Shown in pieces: positions 16,073 to 24,571 of a stretch of DNA of 64,000 nt (position 1 is the first letter of the stretch; every line of letters starts with the position of its first letter). The notes under the pieces are model-generated. The model had not been told where the DNA came from, searched no databases, and saw only the letters and a list, made by a program, of their open reading frames with translations. The position numbers and the translations under genes were made by a program. Source of the stretch: Bradyrhizobium icense (lineage in GTDB: Bacteria; Pseudomonadota; Alphaproteobacteria; Rhizobiales; Xanthobacteraceae); NCBI RefSeq assembly GCF_001693385.1, contig NZ_CP016428.1:7554001-7618000 (forward strand), written 5' to 3'.

Positions 16073-16264
16073 ATGAAGGAAGCAAAAAAGCAGGGCGGGC
16101 TCAATGCCGAGATTCAATCGAGGATCGGCCACCAGCTCCGAGCCATGTACGATGATGTGGTCCGACAGGGCGTGCCGGACCGCTTTGCGGAGCTGATCCG
16201 GAAGCTCGACGGGCCGGAAGCGGCGGCGGCCCAGATCGACAACAAAGAAGACGGGAGGGACTAA
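16073..16264 (+). CDS. nepR: Anti-sigma factor NepR
   Basis: 63 residues. The core GLNAEIQSRIGHQLRAMYDDVV followed by VPDRFAELIRKLD is the two-helix NepR signature that wraps around EcfG or the sigma-like domain of PhyR. The ATG at 16073 fits the family; an in-frame TTG at 16028 would add 15 unmatched residues. The stop codon overlaps the ATG of ecfG by one base, so the antagonist and its sigma factor are translationally coupled. It keeps EcfG inactive in unstressed cells. Confidence 0.95.
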   Translation: MKEAKKQGGLNAEIQSRIGHQLRAMYDDVVRQGVPDRFAELIRKLDGPEAAAAQIDNKEDGRD

Positions 16265-16812
16265 TGCCTCTCACAGACTCTCTTCGCGACGACATTTTGG
16301 CGTCGGTACCTAGCCTGCGCGCGTTCGCGATCTCGCTCTCGGGCAATGGCGACCGTGCGGACGACCTCGTGCAGGAAACGTTGCTGCGCGCCATTGCCAA
16401 CATCGACTCGTTCCAGCCCGGCTCGAACCTGCCGGCCTGGTTGTTCACCATCCTGCGCAACCTGTTTCGCTCCGACTATCGCAAGCGGCGGCGCGAGGTG
16501 GAGGACGCCGAGGGCAATTACGCGAAAACCTTGAAGACCCAGCCGTCGCAAAACGCGCATCTGGAGTTCGAGGAGTTTCGCACGGCGCTCGACAAGCTGC
16601 CGCAGGACCAGCGCGAAGCGTTGATCCTGGTCGGTGCCTCCGGCTTCTCCTACGAGGACGCCGCTGCCATCTGCGGCTGCGCGGTCGGCACCATCAAGAG
16701 CCGCGTCAATCGCGCGCGCTCGAAGCTCTCAGCGTTGCTCTATGTCGAGGGCGCCGAGGATTTCGGACCTGACGAGACCGTGCGCGCCGTGATCGGCGGC
16801 AATGGCGGCTGA
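16264..16812 (+). CDS. ecfG: ECF sigma factor EcfG (general stress response)
   Basis: 182 residues. Region 2 spans about residues 12-75 with DRADDLVQETLLRAIANIDSF and the promoter-melting segment PAWLFTILRNLFRSDYRKRR. Region 4 spans about residues 105-155 with KLPQDQREALILVGASGFSY and the helix-turn-helix AVGTIKSRVNRARSKL. It directs RNA polymerase to GGAAC-type promoters when NepR is titrated by phosphorylated PhyR. The start overlaps the nepR stop, and a clear terminator follows 26 bases after the stop. Confidence 0.96.
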   Translation: MPLTDSLRDDILASVPSLRAFAISLSGNGDRADDLVQETLLRAIANIDSFQPGSNLPAWLFTILRNLFRSDYRKRRREVEDAEGNYAKTLKTQPSQNAHLEFEEFRTALDKLPQDQREALILVGASGFSYEDAAAICGCAVGTIKSRVNRARSKLSALLYVEGAEDFGPDETVRAVIGGNGG

Positions 16813-16837
16813 TGACATCACCAAAGTGACACGAGAA

Positions 16838-16865
16838 AGGCGGCCCCGGGCGGGCTGCCTTTTTT
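16838..16865 (+). terminator. Rho-independent terminator of nepR-ecfG
   Basis: A nine-position stem with one G-T pair (AGGCGGCCC with GGGCTGCCT), loop CGGGC, followed by a T run at 16860-16865. Confidence 0.85.
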
Positions 16866-16889
16866 GTTTAAGGTGATGTGAGATTTCTC

Positions 16890-17010
16890 GTCGTCCCTGC
16901 GGAACGCAGGGACCCATACGCCGCGGCCGGCGGAAGTGGCACAATGCGAGACGGCTTGTCTCACAATTCACAGCGGTGGTTATGGGTCGCTGCGTGCGCA
17001 GGGACGACGC
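16890..17010. repeat. Palindromic intergenic repeat, family A, copy 1
   Basis: About 121 bp bounded by inverted arms: TCGTCCCTGC-GGAACGCAGG at the left and GCGCAGGGACGACG at the right, each arm itself a small hairpin and carrying GGACCCATA or TATGGGTC inward. Other copies are at 19695-19815 and 62307-62427. It lies between convergent ecfG and the sensor gene. No transposase is encoded, so it resembles a MITE or REP-type element. Confidence 0.8.
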
Positions 17011-17031
17011 GGGGATGGAGCGAGCGTTACC

Positions 17032-18753
17032 TTACCGAACCGGCGCGGAAATCTCTCCCGTGCGATCGCGCTCGGTCATGTCGACCACCGTTACCATCGG
17101 CGCGGTGAGTTCGTAGACGTAGCTGACATCGGTGAAGTAGCGTTTTGCGGTGCCACCGAGCGCTTCGGGGGCGACGCGGTCGAGCAGGATGAGGCCGAAA
17201 TCCGAGTCTTCGCGCCGTGTCGCCGCGCTGGTGTTGAACTCTTCCCAACGGAAATGAAAGACCGTGTCGGGCTCCTCGCCCGAAACTTCCCAGTTCGCGA
17301 CGATATGCGGGTGCTTGCCGACCAGCGACAGGCCCTCGTCGGAATGCGAGGCCAGCTCGAAAAACAACAGCGAGAGCGACTGGGCGGCACGCGCGCTGAC
17401 GGCGATATCCGGGCCGTTGACGACGATGCGGTCGGCATGCGGAATCGCGCGCGACTCGAACAGGCCCTTGAGCTTGACGCCCTGCCACTGGCTTTCGCTG
17501 AGCAGCGTTACCACGTTCGACATCGCGTGAATGCGGCCGATCAACAGCTCGCGCGCCACATCCATGTCGGAGCCGTGACGCAGCGTGCGCGTCACGATCG
17601 ACTGGATCACGGCGAGGATGTTCTTGACCCGATGGTTGAGCTCGTCGATGACGGCGGTCAAGCGCCGCTCGAAGCCGATCCGCACCTGGATCTCGCGGCT
17701 GAGCCGCAGGTTGTTGTAGGCGACATAGCCGAACAGCCCGCAGACGATTCCGGTGAGCGCCAGCCCAATGGCCGCAACGACGATCGCGGTCTGCTGCGCA
17801 CGCTGCGCGGCGTTGTTCTTGGCGTAATAGCCGAGCGACCAGTCGCGGCCGCCGAACGTTACCGTCCGCACCACTGAAGGCAACGGATCGCCCTGCCTCA
17901 CCGGCTGCAAGGTGACGACGCCCTGGTCGTTGGCGACATATTCGTCGTTGGCATCGCCAGGATCCTTCAACACCACCGAGAACAGCGAGCGGTCGTCGTC
18001 GGTCAGCATCAGCGGCGCCAGCTCGTAGGAAAAGGTGACGAAGCCGGCCGGCTCCGAACTGCCCTCCAGCAGAATCGGAGACGCCAGCACGAGACCGATC
18101 GGCCCGTTCTGGCGCAACAGCGGGATCGGGTCCGACGCCAGCGGCTTGCCGGTTGCCGCCGCCTGCGCCAGCATCGGCCCGATCACCGAGTGCCGGTCGT
18201 AGGCGCGGCCGGGAAAACCGAGCGTGTCCGGACTGCGCGGCTCGAGATCCATCAGCACGTCGATCGGGTTGTTGATGGTCCGGAGATCCAGCGGCTTGTC
18301 GTCGAAATCCCTGATCGTCGGGTTGGTGAAGCCGGCCCCCTTCAACTCCGCCTGCGCAGCCGCCAGATCGCCCGGCTTGAGGCGCGCAATCCAGGACGCA
18401 ACCACAAAATCGGTCTTGAAGGCGTAGATCGCCGAGCGCAGCGGCTGCAGCATGTTGGCCTTCACTACCGATGGTGAGCGAAACAAGCCAGATGCAACGC
18501 GCGCGAGCAGTTCGCGCTCGGTCAGCCGGTCCTGCACCAGGCTGGCATGAACGTCGATGGCGCGCGACAGCGCGATGCCGTCGATCGCCAGTTCCTGTTC
18601 GTGCACGCGATAGGCCGCCAGACCGGAGAGCAAAACTCCGATCAGCGCGATAAAGCCGATAATGAAGCCCAGCCGAACCACTCGCTTACTCAGGAATGAC
18701 GTGTTGGCGAAGACGTATTGGAAGCATTTCGAGGTCTGCCGGGGCAGAGACAC
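17032..18753 (-). CDS. CHASE-domain HWE-type sensor kinase with degenerate N box (PhyP/PhyK-like)
   Basis: 573 residues. A membrane segment at about 26-48 is followed by an extracytoplasmic CHASE-type domain (about 75-310) and a second membrane segment near 322-347. The HWE dimerisation region has the phospho-acceptor His374 in IDELNHRVKNILAVIQSIV. In the ATPase domain the usual HELATNAxKYGAL box reads FFELASHSDEGLS (465-476), so the Mg-binding Asn and neighbouring residues are lost, while FRWEE and DFGLILLDR remain. It lies next to phyR/nepR/ecfG and probably acts on PhyR. In Sphingomonas the similar PhyP works mainly as a PhyR phosphatase. The C-terminus is the ordinary end of the ATPase domain plus a short tail. 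Confidence 0.85.
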   Translation of the reverse strand: MSLPRQTSKCFQYVFANTSFLSKRVVRLGFIIGFIALIGVLLSGLAAYRVHEQELAIDGIALSRAIDVHASLVQDRLTERELLARVASGLFRSPSVVKANMLQPLRSAIYAFKTDFVVASWIARLKPGDLAAAQAELKGAGFTNPTIRDFDDKPLDLRTINNPIDVLMDLEPRSPDTLGFPGRAYDRHSVIGPMLAQAAATGKPLASDPIPLLRQNGPIGLVLASPILLEGSSEPAGFVTFSYELAPLMLTDDDRSLFSVVLKDPGDANDEYVANDQGVVTLQPVRQGDPLPSVVRTVTFGGRDWSLGYYAKNNAAQRAQQTAIVVAAIGLALTGIVCGLFGYVAYNNLRLSREIQVRIGFERRLTAVIDELNHRVKNILAVIQSIVTRTLRHGSDMDVARELLIGRIHAMSNVVTLLSESQWQGVKLKGLFESRAIPHADRIVVNGPDIAVSARAAQSLSLLFFELASHSDEGLSLVGKHPHIVANWEVSGEEPDTVFHFRWEEFNTSAATRREDSDFGLILLDRVAPEALGGTAKRYFTDVSYVYELTAPMVTVVDMTERDRTGEISAPVR

Positions 18754-19012
18754 GTGGCAATAGCGCGAAGGCCAAGCGCGGCGAATATGACGGAGCGATC
18801 ATCAGCACGCAACTGACAGCTTGGCAGCGGGCAAACACACGGCAGCCGTTAACGCTGATTGGCGGCGCCAGAGATTGATAATCTGACAGCGGCGATTTGG
18901 TTCCTGCGCGGACGGACAAATCCACGGGCTGCGGCGGCGGACCGAGCATTAATGTTAACGCGCTGCTCACCCGCGGCTGGCCTGACCGCTCGTCCGGGCG
19001 CCTGTTCATCCG
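18754..19012. other. Intergenic region upstream of the sensor gene
   Basis: No gene seen. The stretch contains the promoter region of the minus-strand sensor gene and the downstream side of ureG. A TTAATGTTAAC cluster at about 18949-18960 is noted, but its spacing does not fit a CtrA box. Confidence 0.4.
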
Positions 19013-19049
19013 GGCCCGGTAGGGCCGGCTACCCCGGCCCTACCGGGCC
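19013..19049 (-). terminator. Perfect 16-bp hairpin at the end of the urt-ure operon
   Basis: GGCCCGGTAGGGCCGG pairs perfectly with CCGGCCCTACCGGGCC across a five-base loop. The ureG stop codon (19040-19042) lies inside one arm. There is no T run, so it may act with Rho or mainly protect the 3' end of the long operon message. Confidence 0.6.
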
Positions 19050-19672
19050 TTCGCAGCCGGGCGCAGGCCGCCCTTGGTCTCGATGAAGCCGATGATGCGA
19101 TCGAGGCCCTCGCTCTGCTTCAAATTGGTCATCACGAACGGCCGCTCCCCGCGCATACGCTTGGCGTCGTTCTCCATCTTCTCCAGCGACGCGCCGACAT
19201 AAGGCGCGAGGTCGATCTTGTTGATGACGAGGAGGTCCGAGCGGGTGATGCCGGGCCCGCCCTTGGAGGGGATCTTGTCGCCGGCGGCAACGTCGATCAC
19301 GTAGATCGTGAGATCGGCGAGTTCGGGAGAAAACGTCGCCGCAAGATTGTCGCCGCCGGATTCGATCAGCACCAGATCGAGATCGGGAAATTTCGCGCGC
19401 ATGTCGGCGACCGCCGCGAGATTCATCGAGGCGTCCTCGCGGATCGCGGTGTGCGGGCAGCCGCCGGTCTCGACGCCGGCGATGCGGTCGGGCGTCAGCG
19501 AGCCGGAGCGGACCAGGAATTCCGCATCCCATTTGGTGTAGATGTCGTTGGTGATCGCGGCGATGTCGTAGCGCTCGCGCATCGACTTGCAGAGCAGGTC
19601 CATCAGCGCGGTCTTGCCGGAGCCGACGGGACCGCCGACGCCGATCCGAAGCGGGCCGTGAGAGGTTGCCAT
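19040..19672 (-). CDS. ureG: Urease accessory GTPase UreG
   Basis: 210 residues from [20 protein letters not shown]. The P-loop GPVGSGKT is at about residues 14-21, followed by [13 protein letters not shown], the nickel-binding CPH of [15 protein letters not shown], the [20 protein letters not shown] segment and the GTPase base-recognition motif [10 protein letters not shown]. UreG hydrolyses GTP to deliver nickel to urease within the UreD-UreF-UreG complex. It is the last gene of the urt-ure run; a family A repeat separates it from ureF. Confidence 0.97.
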   Translation of the reverse strand: MATSHGPLRIGVGGPVGSGKTALMDLLCKSMRERYDIAAITNDIYTKWDAEFLVRSGSLTPDRIAGVETGGCPHTAIREDASMNLAAVADMRAKFPDLDLVLIESGGDNLAATFSPELADLTIYVIDVAAGDKIPSKGGPGITRSDLLVINKIDLAPYVGASLEKMENDAKRMRGERPFVMTNLKQSEGLDRIIGFIETKGGLRPAAKAR

Positions 19673-19694
19673 GTTATGCACTCTTTCCGTTTCC

Positions 19695-19815
19695 TCGTCC
19701 CTGCGAACGCAGGGACCCATAACCCCCAAACTTAATTGTTGCGCCGCGCTGGAGCCCCAGCCTGTCATAACCGCAAACATTTGTGGTTATGGGTCCCCGC
19801 GTTCGCGGGGACGAC
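19695..19815. repeat. Palindromic intergenic repeat, family A, copy 2
   Basis: About 121 bp filling the ureF-ureG gap, with arms TCGTCCCTGCGAACGCAGGG at the left and GTTCGCGGGGACGACGGG at the right and GGACCCATAAC / GGTTATGGGTC inside. Similar to the elements at 16890-17010 and 62307-62427. On the operon message it would fold into a long stem. Confidence 0.82.
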
Positions 19816-19837
19816 GGGTGGAGAGAACGGCGCGCCA

Positions 19838-20569
19838 TCATGACCGAAACAGCCGCGTATATTGCGTCTCGTGGCGGAGGCTGGCGAGATCGGCGCGGAA
19901 GGTGGCGCTGCCGAGATCGTCCAACGAAGCCTCAAGGGCGCGCTTCGCAGTCGAAGCGACATCTGTTTCGAGACCTGCGAGAATGCGCTGGCTGTCGGTT
20001 TGCCCGAGCGGCACCAGCCGCGCGCCGGCGGAAATCCAGTTCGACACCACGGCATGCAGGAACGCGTGCATTGCCGGCGGAAGCGAAACGGCATGGGCGG
20101 CGCTGACGAGACCGACCGCGACGGGATAGACGATCGCGCCGCTGCAGGCGGCAACCATGCTGTCGAGCCCGTCGCAGCTCCAGGCGGCGCGCGCGATGTC
20201 GATGAAGGCCCGGCCCTGCGTAGAGGTCTCGAGCTGGCGTTCGCGTGAGGGAACGAAGGCAGCGGCGAGTTCGGCGATCTCGCGCAACGCAACGGCGTCC
20301 TGCACGGACGCGGCGCGATGCGCCTGCACCAGAAACACGGCATCGCAGAAGCCGGAACCGTCAACCAGCATCGCGGCCAGCCAGTCGCGCAGCGATGCGG
20401 CGTCGGTGATGTCACCGGCCTCCACCGCCCATTCGATGCCGCTGGAATAGGAAAATGCGCCGACCGGGAAGGACGGCGACAGCCAGGTCATCAGCCGGTA
20501 CAGCGCCGCTGACTCGTCCGCATTCATTCCGCTGCTCGCGTCGGCGGGCGCAGGCTCACTTGTGGTCAT
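19838..20569 (-). CDS. ureF: Urease accessory protein UreF
   Basis: 243 residues from [14 protein letters not shown]; an ATG two codons earlier is possible. The conserved start of the fold is [31 protein letters not shown], with the [14 protein letters not shown] signature of UreF, and the helical body ends in [16 protein letters not shown], the typical UreF C-terminus. UreF bridges UreD and UreG and gates GTP-dependent nickel transfer. The start lies inside the last codons of ureE (14-base overlap), so the pair is coupled. Confidence 0.96.
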   Translation of the reverse strand: MTTSEPAPADASSGMNADESAALYRLMTWLSPSFPVGAFSYSSGIEWAVEAGDITDAASLRDWLAAMLVDGSGFCDAVFLVQAHRAASVQDAVALREIAELAAAFVPSRERQLETSTQGRAFIDIARAAWSCDGLDSMVAACSGAIVYPVAVGLVSAAHAVSLPPAMHAFLHAVVSNWISAGARLVPLGQTDSQRILAGLETDVASTAKRALEASLDDLGSATFRADLASLRHETQYTRLFRS

Positions 20570-21161
20570 GAGCATGGGAGTGATCGTGGTGGTGATGATC
20601 GTGGTCGCAATGTTCGTCGTGGTGATGATGATCATCGTGCCCGTGATCACCGTGATGATGATCATGATTGTGACTACCATGGTGGTGGTGGCCATGATCG
20701 TGCGCGTGGCTATCCGGCGCGTGCGCGTGACCACTGGCATACGCCCCGCCTTCGGGATCGAACGGCGCCTCGATCTCGATGATGCGTGCACCCAATCCCT
20801 TCACCATCGCCTCGATGACGTGATCGCGGCGAATACGCAGGCCCTTCGGCATGATCTGGGTCGGCAGATGGCGGTTGCCGAGATGCCAGGCGATGCGGAC
20901 CAGATGCAAGGGATCGACGCCCCGGATCTCGATCAGGGGCTCGGCGGCCGCGACCACCTCGATCAGCCGGCCGTCCTCCAGCACCAGCGCGTCACCGCCG
21001 CGCAGCGCCACCGCATTCTCCAGGTCGAGCAGGAATTCCAGCCCGCGCGTTCCCGTCATCGCCATCCGCCGCCGGTGCCGGTCGTCGAAATCGAGCACGA
21101 CGGTATCGGCGGCTGATTGCGTCCAGCGATGCTGGCCCAGGACTTTGGTCGCGCGGATCAT
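20556..21161 (-). CDS. ureE: Urease accessory metallochaperone UreE with long His-rich tail
   Basis: 201 residues from [14 protein letters not shown]. The N-terminal peptide-binding domain and the C-terminal metal-binding domain ([47 protein letters not shown]) match UreE. The last 55 residues hold about 30 histidines plus one Cys ([11 protein letters not shown]), a nickel storage tail like that of Klebsiella UreE but longer. UreE hands nickel to UreG. The poly-His stretch makes the opposite strand open in a Val/Met-rich frame that is not a gene. Confidence 0.96.
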   Translation of the reverse strand: MIRATKVLGQHRWTQSAADTVVLDFDDRHRRRMAMTGTRGLEFLLDLENAVALRGGDALVLEDGRLIEVVAAAEPLIEIRGVDPLHLVRIAWHLGNRHLPTQIMPKGLRIRRDHVIEAMVKGLGARIIEIEAPFDPEGGAYASGHAHAPDSHAHDHGHHHHGSHNHDHHHGDHGHDDHHHHDEHCDHDHHHHDHSHAHDHK

Positions 21162-21169
21162 AAGAGCCT

Positions 21170-21228
21170 TTTGTTCTGATGCGTTTTCTTCACGCCAACC
21201 GGTTCCCACTTCGCTTGAAAACGCTACG
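21170..21228. repeat. Palindromic intergenic repeat, family D
   Basis: The gap between ureE and the ABM-domain gene holds TTTTGTTCTGATGCGTTTTC, CACGCCAACCGGTTCCCAC and CGCTTGAAAACGC, a pattern I recognise from many Bradyrhizobium and Rhodopseudomonas intergenic regions. GCGTTTTC and GAAAACGC form the arms. Recognition of the family is from memory. Confidence 0.6.
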
Positions 21229-21528
21229 CTAAAACCTCTCCACCTTGCCGTCGCTGATGATCTCGATCACCGTCGGCGCCGTCTTCATCTGCGCGGAGTA
21301 TTCCCGCCACACCTTCATGTGAGGCGCGCGGCCATGCGCATTGAGGTCGTCGCGGGTCTCCCAGCGCTCCACCACCACATACAGGTTTGGATCGTTCACA
21401 CTGACATGGCCTTCATAGGAGATGCAGCCCTTCTCTTTCAGCGTTTCGGCGATGCAGGCCTTGTGTCCCTTGATGAAGTCGTCCTTGTTTTCCGGCTTCA
21501 TCGGCGTGGTGGCGATGACGTAGATCAT
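21229..21528 (-). CDS. ABM-domain putative quinol monooxygenase (copy 1)
   Basis: 99 residues: [20 protein letters not shown], then [20 protein letters not shown], and [20 protein letters not shown]. This is the dimeric ferredoxin-like antibiotic biosynthesis monooxygenase fold, as in YgiN, with the conserved W and H-x3-PHM elements. Family members act without cofactor on quinol-like aromatic substrates. It sits inside the urease cluster between ureC and ureE next to a related copy, with no known role in urease assembly. Confidence 0.85.
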   Translation of the reverse strand: MIYVIATTPMKPENKDDFIKGHKACIAETLKEKGCISYEGHVSVNDPNLYVVVERWETRDDLNAHGRAPHMKVWREYSAQMKTAPTVIEIISDGKVERF

Positions 21529-21550
21529 GGGTTTGTTCCGTTGTTCTTGA

Positions 21551-21850
21551 TTAGCGGACGTCGACCTTTTCGGGGGTGATCACTTCGATCTTCGGTGGCG
21601 CCGACATGCATTTCACGGCGACGCGGCCAAAGGTCTTCATGTGCTCGGCGCCACGATGCGGCACCAGCGCCTCGGCATTTTCCCATTGCTCGACGAACAC
21701 CATTTTTGCGGGATCGGTGACGCTCTCATGCAGGTCGTAGGCGATATTGCCCGGCTCCTTTCGGGTTTCCTTGATGCAGGCGGTCGCGGCCGCGATGAAA
21801 TCGGCGCGCGTTTCGGGCTTGATGGTCAGCGTGGCAACGACGTAGATCAC
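21551..21850 (-). CDS. ABM-domain putative quinol monooxygenase (copy 2)
   Basis: 99 residues: MIYVVATLTIKPETRADFIA, CIKETRKEPGNIAYDLHESV, FVEQWENAEALVPHRGAEHM. It is clearly homologous to the neighbour at 21229-21528, sharing roughly half of its residues, so a tandem duplication is likely. The gap between them is 22 bases and the gap to ureC is 47 bases, in line with cotranscription. The two copies may form hetero- or homodimers. Function in this context unknown. Confidence 0.85.
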   Translation of the reverse strand: MIYVVATLTIKPETRADFIAAATACIKETRKEPGNIAYDLHESVTDPAKMVFVEQWENAEALVPHRGAEHMKTFGRVAVKCMSAPPKIEVITPEKVDVR

Positions 21851-21897
21851 TTAGATCCTCCCGGACTTTTGTTCTGGATATAGTTCCGGGATCAACC

Positions 21898-23613
21898 TTA
21901 GAACATGAAATACCTCTGCGCCATGGGCAGTACCTCGGCGGGCGCGCATGTCAGGAGTTCGCCGTCTGCGCGCACCTCATAGGTCTCGGCATCGACCTCG
22001 ATTTTAGGCGTCGCGCCGTTATGGATCATGCTCTTCTTGGAGATGCCGCCACGGGTGTTCTTCACAGGGTAGAGCGTCTTGTTAATCCCGAGCTTGCGCG
22101 CCAGCCCGCCGGTGATGGCCGCCTTCGAGGTGAACACGACGGAAGACGCCGTCAGCGACTTGCCGAAAGCCGCAAACATCGGCTGGTAATGCACGGGCTG
22201 CGGTGTCGGGATCGATGCGTTGGGATCGCCCATCGGTGCCGCCACGATCGAGCCGCCCTTGATGATGCAATCCGGCTTGACGCCGAAGAAGGCCGGCGAC
22301 CACAGCACGAGGTCGGCGAGCTTGCCCTTCTCCACCGAGCCGATCAGTTTCGAGACGCCATGCGCGATCGCGGGGTTGATGGTGTATTTCGAAATGTAGC
22401 GCTTGACGCGGAAATTGTCGTTGTCGTTGCCCTTGTCCTCCGGCAGCGCGCCGCGCTGCTTCTTCATCTTGTCAGCGGTCTGCCAGGTGCGGATGATGAC
22501 TTCGCCCAGCCGGCCCATCGCCTGCGAGTCCGACGACATCATCGAGAGTGCGCCCAGATCGTGCAGGATGTCTTCCGCGGCGATGGTCTCTTTGCGAATA
22601 CGGCTTTCGGCAAATGCGAGATCTTCCGCGATCGAGGGATCGAGATGGTGGCACACCATCAGCATGTCCAGATGCTCGTCGATCGTGTTGCGAGTAAAGG
22701 GGCGCGTCGGATTGGTCGAGGACGGCAGCACGTTCTTCAACCCGGCGATCTTGATGATATCAGGCGCGTGCCCGCCGCCGGCGCCTTCGGTGTGAAAGGC
22801 GTGGATGGTGCGGCCCCTGAACGCCTTCATCGTGTCCTCGACGAAGCCGGATTCGTTCAGCGTGTCCGAATGCAGCATCACCTGCACGTCGTAATCGTCG
22901 GCAACGCTGAGGCAGTTGTCGATCGCCGCTGGCGTCGTGCCCCAATCCTCATGCAGCTTCAGCGCGCAGGCGCCGCCCCTGATCATCTCGACCAGCGCGG
23001 CCGGGCGCGCGGCGTTGCCCTTGCCCGAGATGCCGAGATTGACCGGAAAGGCGTCGAAAGACTGGATCATCCTGCCCATGTGCCAGGGGCCCGGCGTGCA
23101 TGTCGTCGCAAACGTGCCGTGCGAGGGCCCGGTGCCGCCGCCCAGCATCGAGGTGACGCCACTCATCAGCGCGTGCTCGATCTGCTGCGGGCAAATGAAA
23201 TGGATGTGGCTGTCGAAGCCGCCGGCGGTGAGGATTTTTCCTTCGCCCGCGACCACGTCGGTGCCGGGGCCGATCACGATGGTCACGCCGGGCTGGATGT
23301 CGGGATTGCCGGCCTTGCCGATCGCGGAGATCATCCCCTCCTTGATCGCGACGTCGGCCTTCACGATGCCCCAGTGGTCGACGATCAGCGCGTTGGTGAT
23401 AACGGTATCGGCCGCGCCCTGCCGGTTGGTGACTTGCGATTGCCCCATGCCATCGCGGATCACCTTGCCGCCGCCGAATTTCACCTCCTCGCCATAGGTG
23501 GTGAAATCCTTTTCCACCTCGATGATGAGATCGGTGTCGGCCAGCCGCACCTTGTCGCCGGTGGTCGGCCCGAACATGTCGGCATAGACGGAACGTTTGA
23601 TTTTTACAGACAT
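21898..23613 (-). CDS. ureC: Urease alpha subunit UreC
   Basis: 571 residues, full length. The nickel centre is intact: His136 and His138 in SHIHF, the carboxylated Lys219 in LKLHEDWG, His248 in MLHSD, His274 in HAFHTEG and Asp362 in SSDSQAMGR. The mobile flap has Cys321 and His322-His323 in MVCHHLD. It hydrolyses urea to ammonia and carbamate in the cytoplasm together with UreA and UreB. Transcribed after ureB with an intervening repeat-like region. Confidence 0.98.
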   Translation of the reverse strand: MSVKIKRSVYADMFGPTTGDKVRLADTDLIIEVEKDFTTYGEEVKFGGGKVIRDGMGQSQVTNRQGAADTVITNALIVDHWGIVKADVAIKEGMISAIGKAGNPDIQPGVTIVIGPGTDVVAGEGKILTAGGFDSHIHFICPQQIEHALMSGVTSMLGGGTGPSHGTFATTCTPGPWHMGRMIQSFDAFPVNLGISGKGNAARPAALVEMIRGGACALKLHEDWGTTPAAIDNCLSVADDYDVQVMLHSDTLNESGFVEDTMKAFRGRTIHAFHTEGAGGGHAPDIIKIAGLKNVLPSSTNPTRPFTRNTIDEHLDMLMVCHHLDPSIAEDLAFAESRIRKETIAAEDILHDLGALSMMSSDSQAMGRLGEVIIRTWQTADKMKKQRGALPEDKGNDNDNFRVKRYISKYTINPAIAHGVSKLIGSVEKGKLADLVLWSPAFFGVKPDCIIKGGSIVAAPMGDPNASIPTPQPVHYQPMFAAFGKSLTASSVVFTSKAAITGGLARKLGINKTLYPVKNTRGGISKKSMIHNGATPKIEVDAETYEVRADGELLTCAPAEVLPMAQRYFMF

Positions 23614-23659
23614 GACGGACTCCAGCCCCTATCGCATCGGTGTTTCATTACTGGCATCT

Positions 23660-23730
23660 TGGCACCCTCTCCCCAACCCTCCTCCGCATCCGCCTTCGCC
23701 AGGCTTCGGCGGACACGAGGGGAGGGAGCC
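23660..23730. repeat. Inverted-repeat element between ureB and ureC
   Basis: Pyrimidine-rich CCCTCTCCCC at 23665-23674 faces GAGGGGAGGGAG at about 23717-23728, with a CCGCC-TTCGCCAGGCTTC-GGCGG stem-loop between them. It occupies the ureB-ureC gap. It looks like another dispersed palindromic repeat; no second copy is in the window. Confidence 0.5.
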
Positions 23731-23785
23731 TGACCAATGTGCTCACCTCACTGCAACTCATCACGACGCTGCTCTCGATCACATG

Positions 23786-24091
23786 CTACAGCTTGCCCAT
23801 CACGTCGCCGCGAAAACCGTAGATGATGCGCTTGCCGGCGAGCGCGACGAGTTGCACGTCGCGCGTTTGCCCCGGCTCGAAGCGCACCGCGGTGCCGGCG
23901 GCGATGTCCAGGCGCATGCCGCGGGCTTTCCTGCGGTCGAATTTCAGCGCGGGGTTGGTTTCGAAGAAGTGGTAGTGCGAGCCGACCTGGATCGGGCGGT
24001 CGCCGGTGTTGGCGACGGTCAGCGTCACGGTCTTGCGGCCGGCATTGAGTTCGATCTCGCCGTCCTTGATGAAGCGTTCGCCGGGGATCAT
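23786..24091 (-). CDS. ureB: Urease beta subunit UreB
   Basis: 101 residues: [20 protein letters not shown], then [20 protein letters not shown] with the conserved histidines, [20 protein letters not shown] and [19 protein letters not shown]. This is the all-beta subunit that packs around UreC. It stands as a separate gene, as in most alphaproteobacteria, not fused to UreA. A family B repeat fills the 135-base gap to ureA. Confidence 0.97.
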   Translation of the reverse strand: MIPGERFIKDGEIELNAGRKTVTLTVANTGDRPIQVGSHYHFFETNPALKFDRRKARGMRLDIAAGTAVRFEPGQTRDVQLVALAGKRIIYGFRGDVMGKL

Positions 24092-24103
24092 GTACCCTCC
24101 TCT

Positions 24104-24222
24104 GTCATTCCGGGGCGATGCGCAGTAGCGAACCCGGAATCTCGAAATGATTAACCTCTGGATTCTCAGATGTGCAATTGCACATCATAGTTCGGCCGCT
24201 TTGCAGCCGCCCCGGAATGACG
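24104..24222. repeat. Palindromic intergenic repeat, family B, copy 1
   Basis: About 119 bp with arms GTCATTCCGGGGC and GCCCCGGAATGAC, plus an inner GATGTGCAATTGCACATC palindrome. It fills the gap between ureA and ureB. The second copy is at 51764-51872. Confidence 0.82.
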
Positions 24223-24226
24223 ATGA

Positions 24227-24529
24227 CTATCTGATCGGCTCGTGCACGGTGACGAGCTTGGTCCCATCCGGAAACGTCGCTTCGACCTGGATGTCGTGGA
24301 TCATTTCGGGAATGCCATCCATCACCTGCGCGCGGGTCAGGACCTGGGCGCCGGCCTGCATCAGCTCGGCGACGGTGCGGCCGTCGCGGGCGCCTTCGAC
24401 GATGAAATCTGAAATGATGGCGACCGCCTCGGGGTGGTTGAGTTTGACGCCGCGCTCCAGCCGGCGGCGCGCCACCATGGCCGCCATCGAGATCAAGAGC
24501 TTGTCCTTTTCGCGGGGGGAGAGATTCAT
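24227..24529 (-). CDS. ureA: Urease gamma subunit UreA
   Basis: 100 residues: [59 protein letters not shown] and [20 protein letters not shown] are all standard UreA segments. The start has GGGGAGAG immediately upstream on the minus strand. It is the helical subunit of the (UreABC)3 enzyme. It follows ureD by about 40 bases. Confidence 0.97.
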   Translation of the reverse strand: MNLSPREKDKLLISMAAMVARRRLERGVKLNHPEAVAIISDFIVEGARDGRTVAELMQAGAQVLTRAQVMDGIPEMIHDIQVEATFPDGTKLVTVHEPIR

Positions 24530-24571
24530 GCGAGCACTCGGATGATTGATAGACCTAGTTGAGCCACGCCT

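Noticed and set aside
18949..18960. TTAATGTTAAC as a CtrA box near the sensor gene
   Set aside because: The half-sites are only two bases apart, not seven.
20562..21116. Plus-strand open frame rich in Val, Met and Ile that looks like a membrane protein
   Set aside because: It is the reverse complement of the His-rich tail of UreE (CAT/CAC codons read as ATG/GTG).
22021..23733. Plus-strand open frame of 570 codons
   Set aside because: Antisense to ureC over its whole length; ureC has all catalytic residues.
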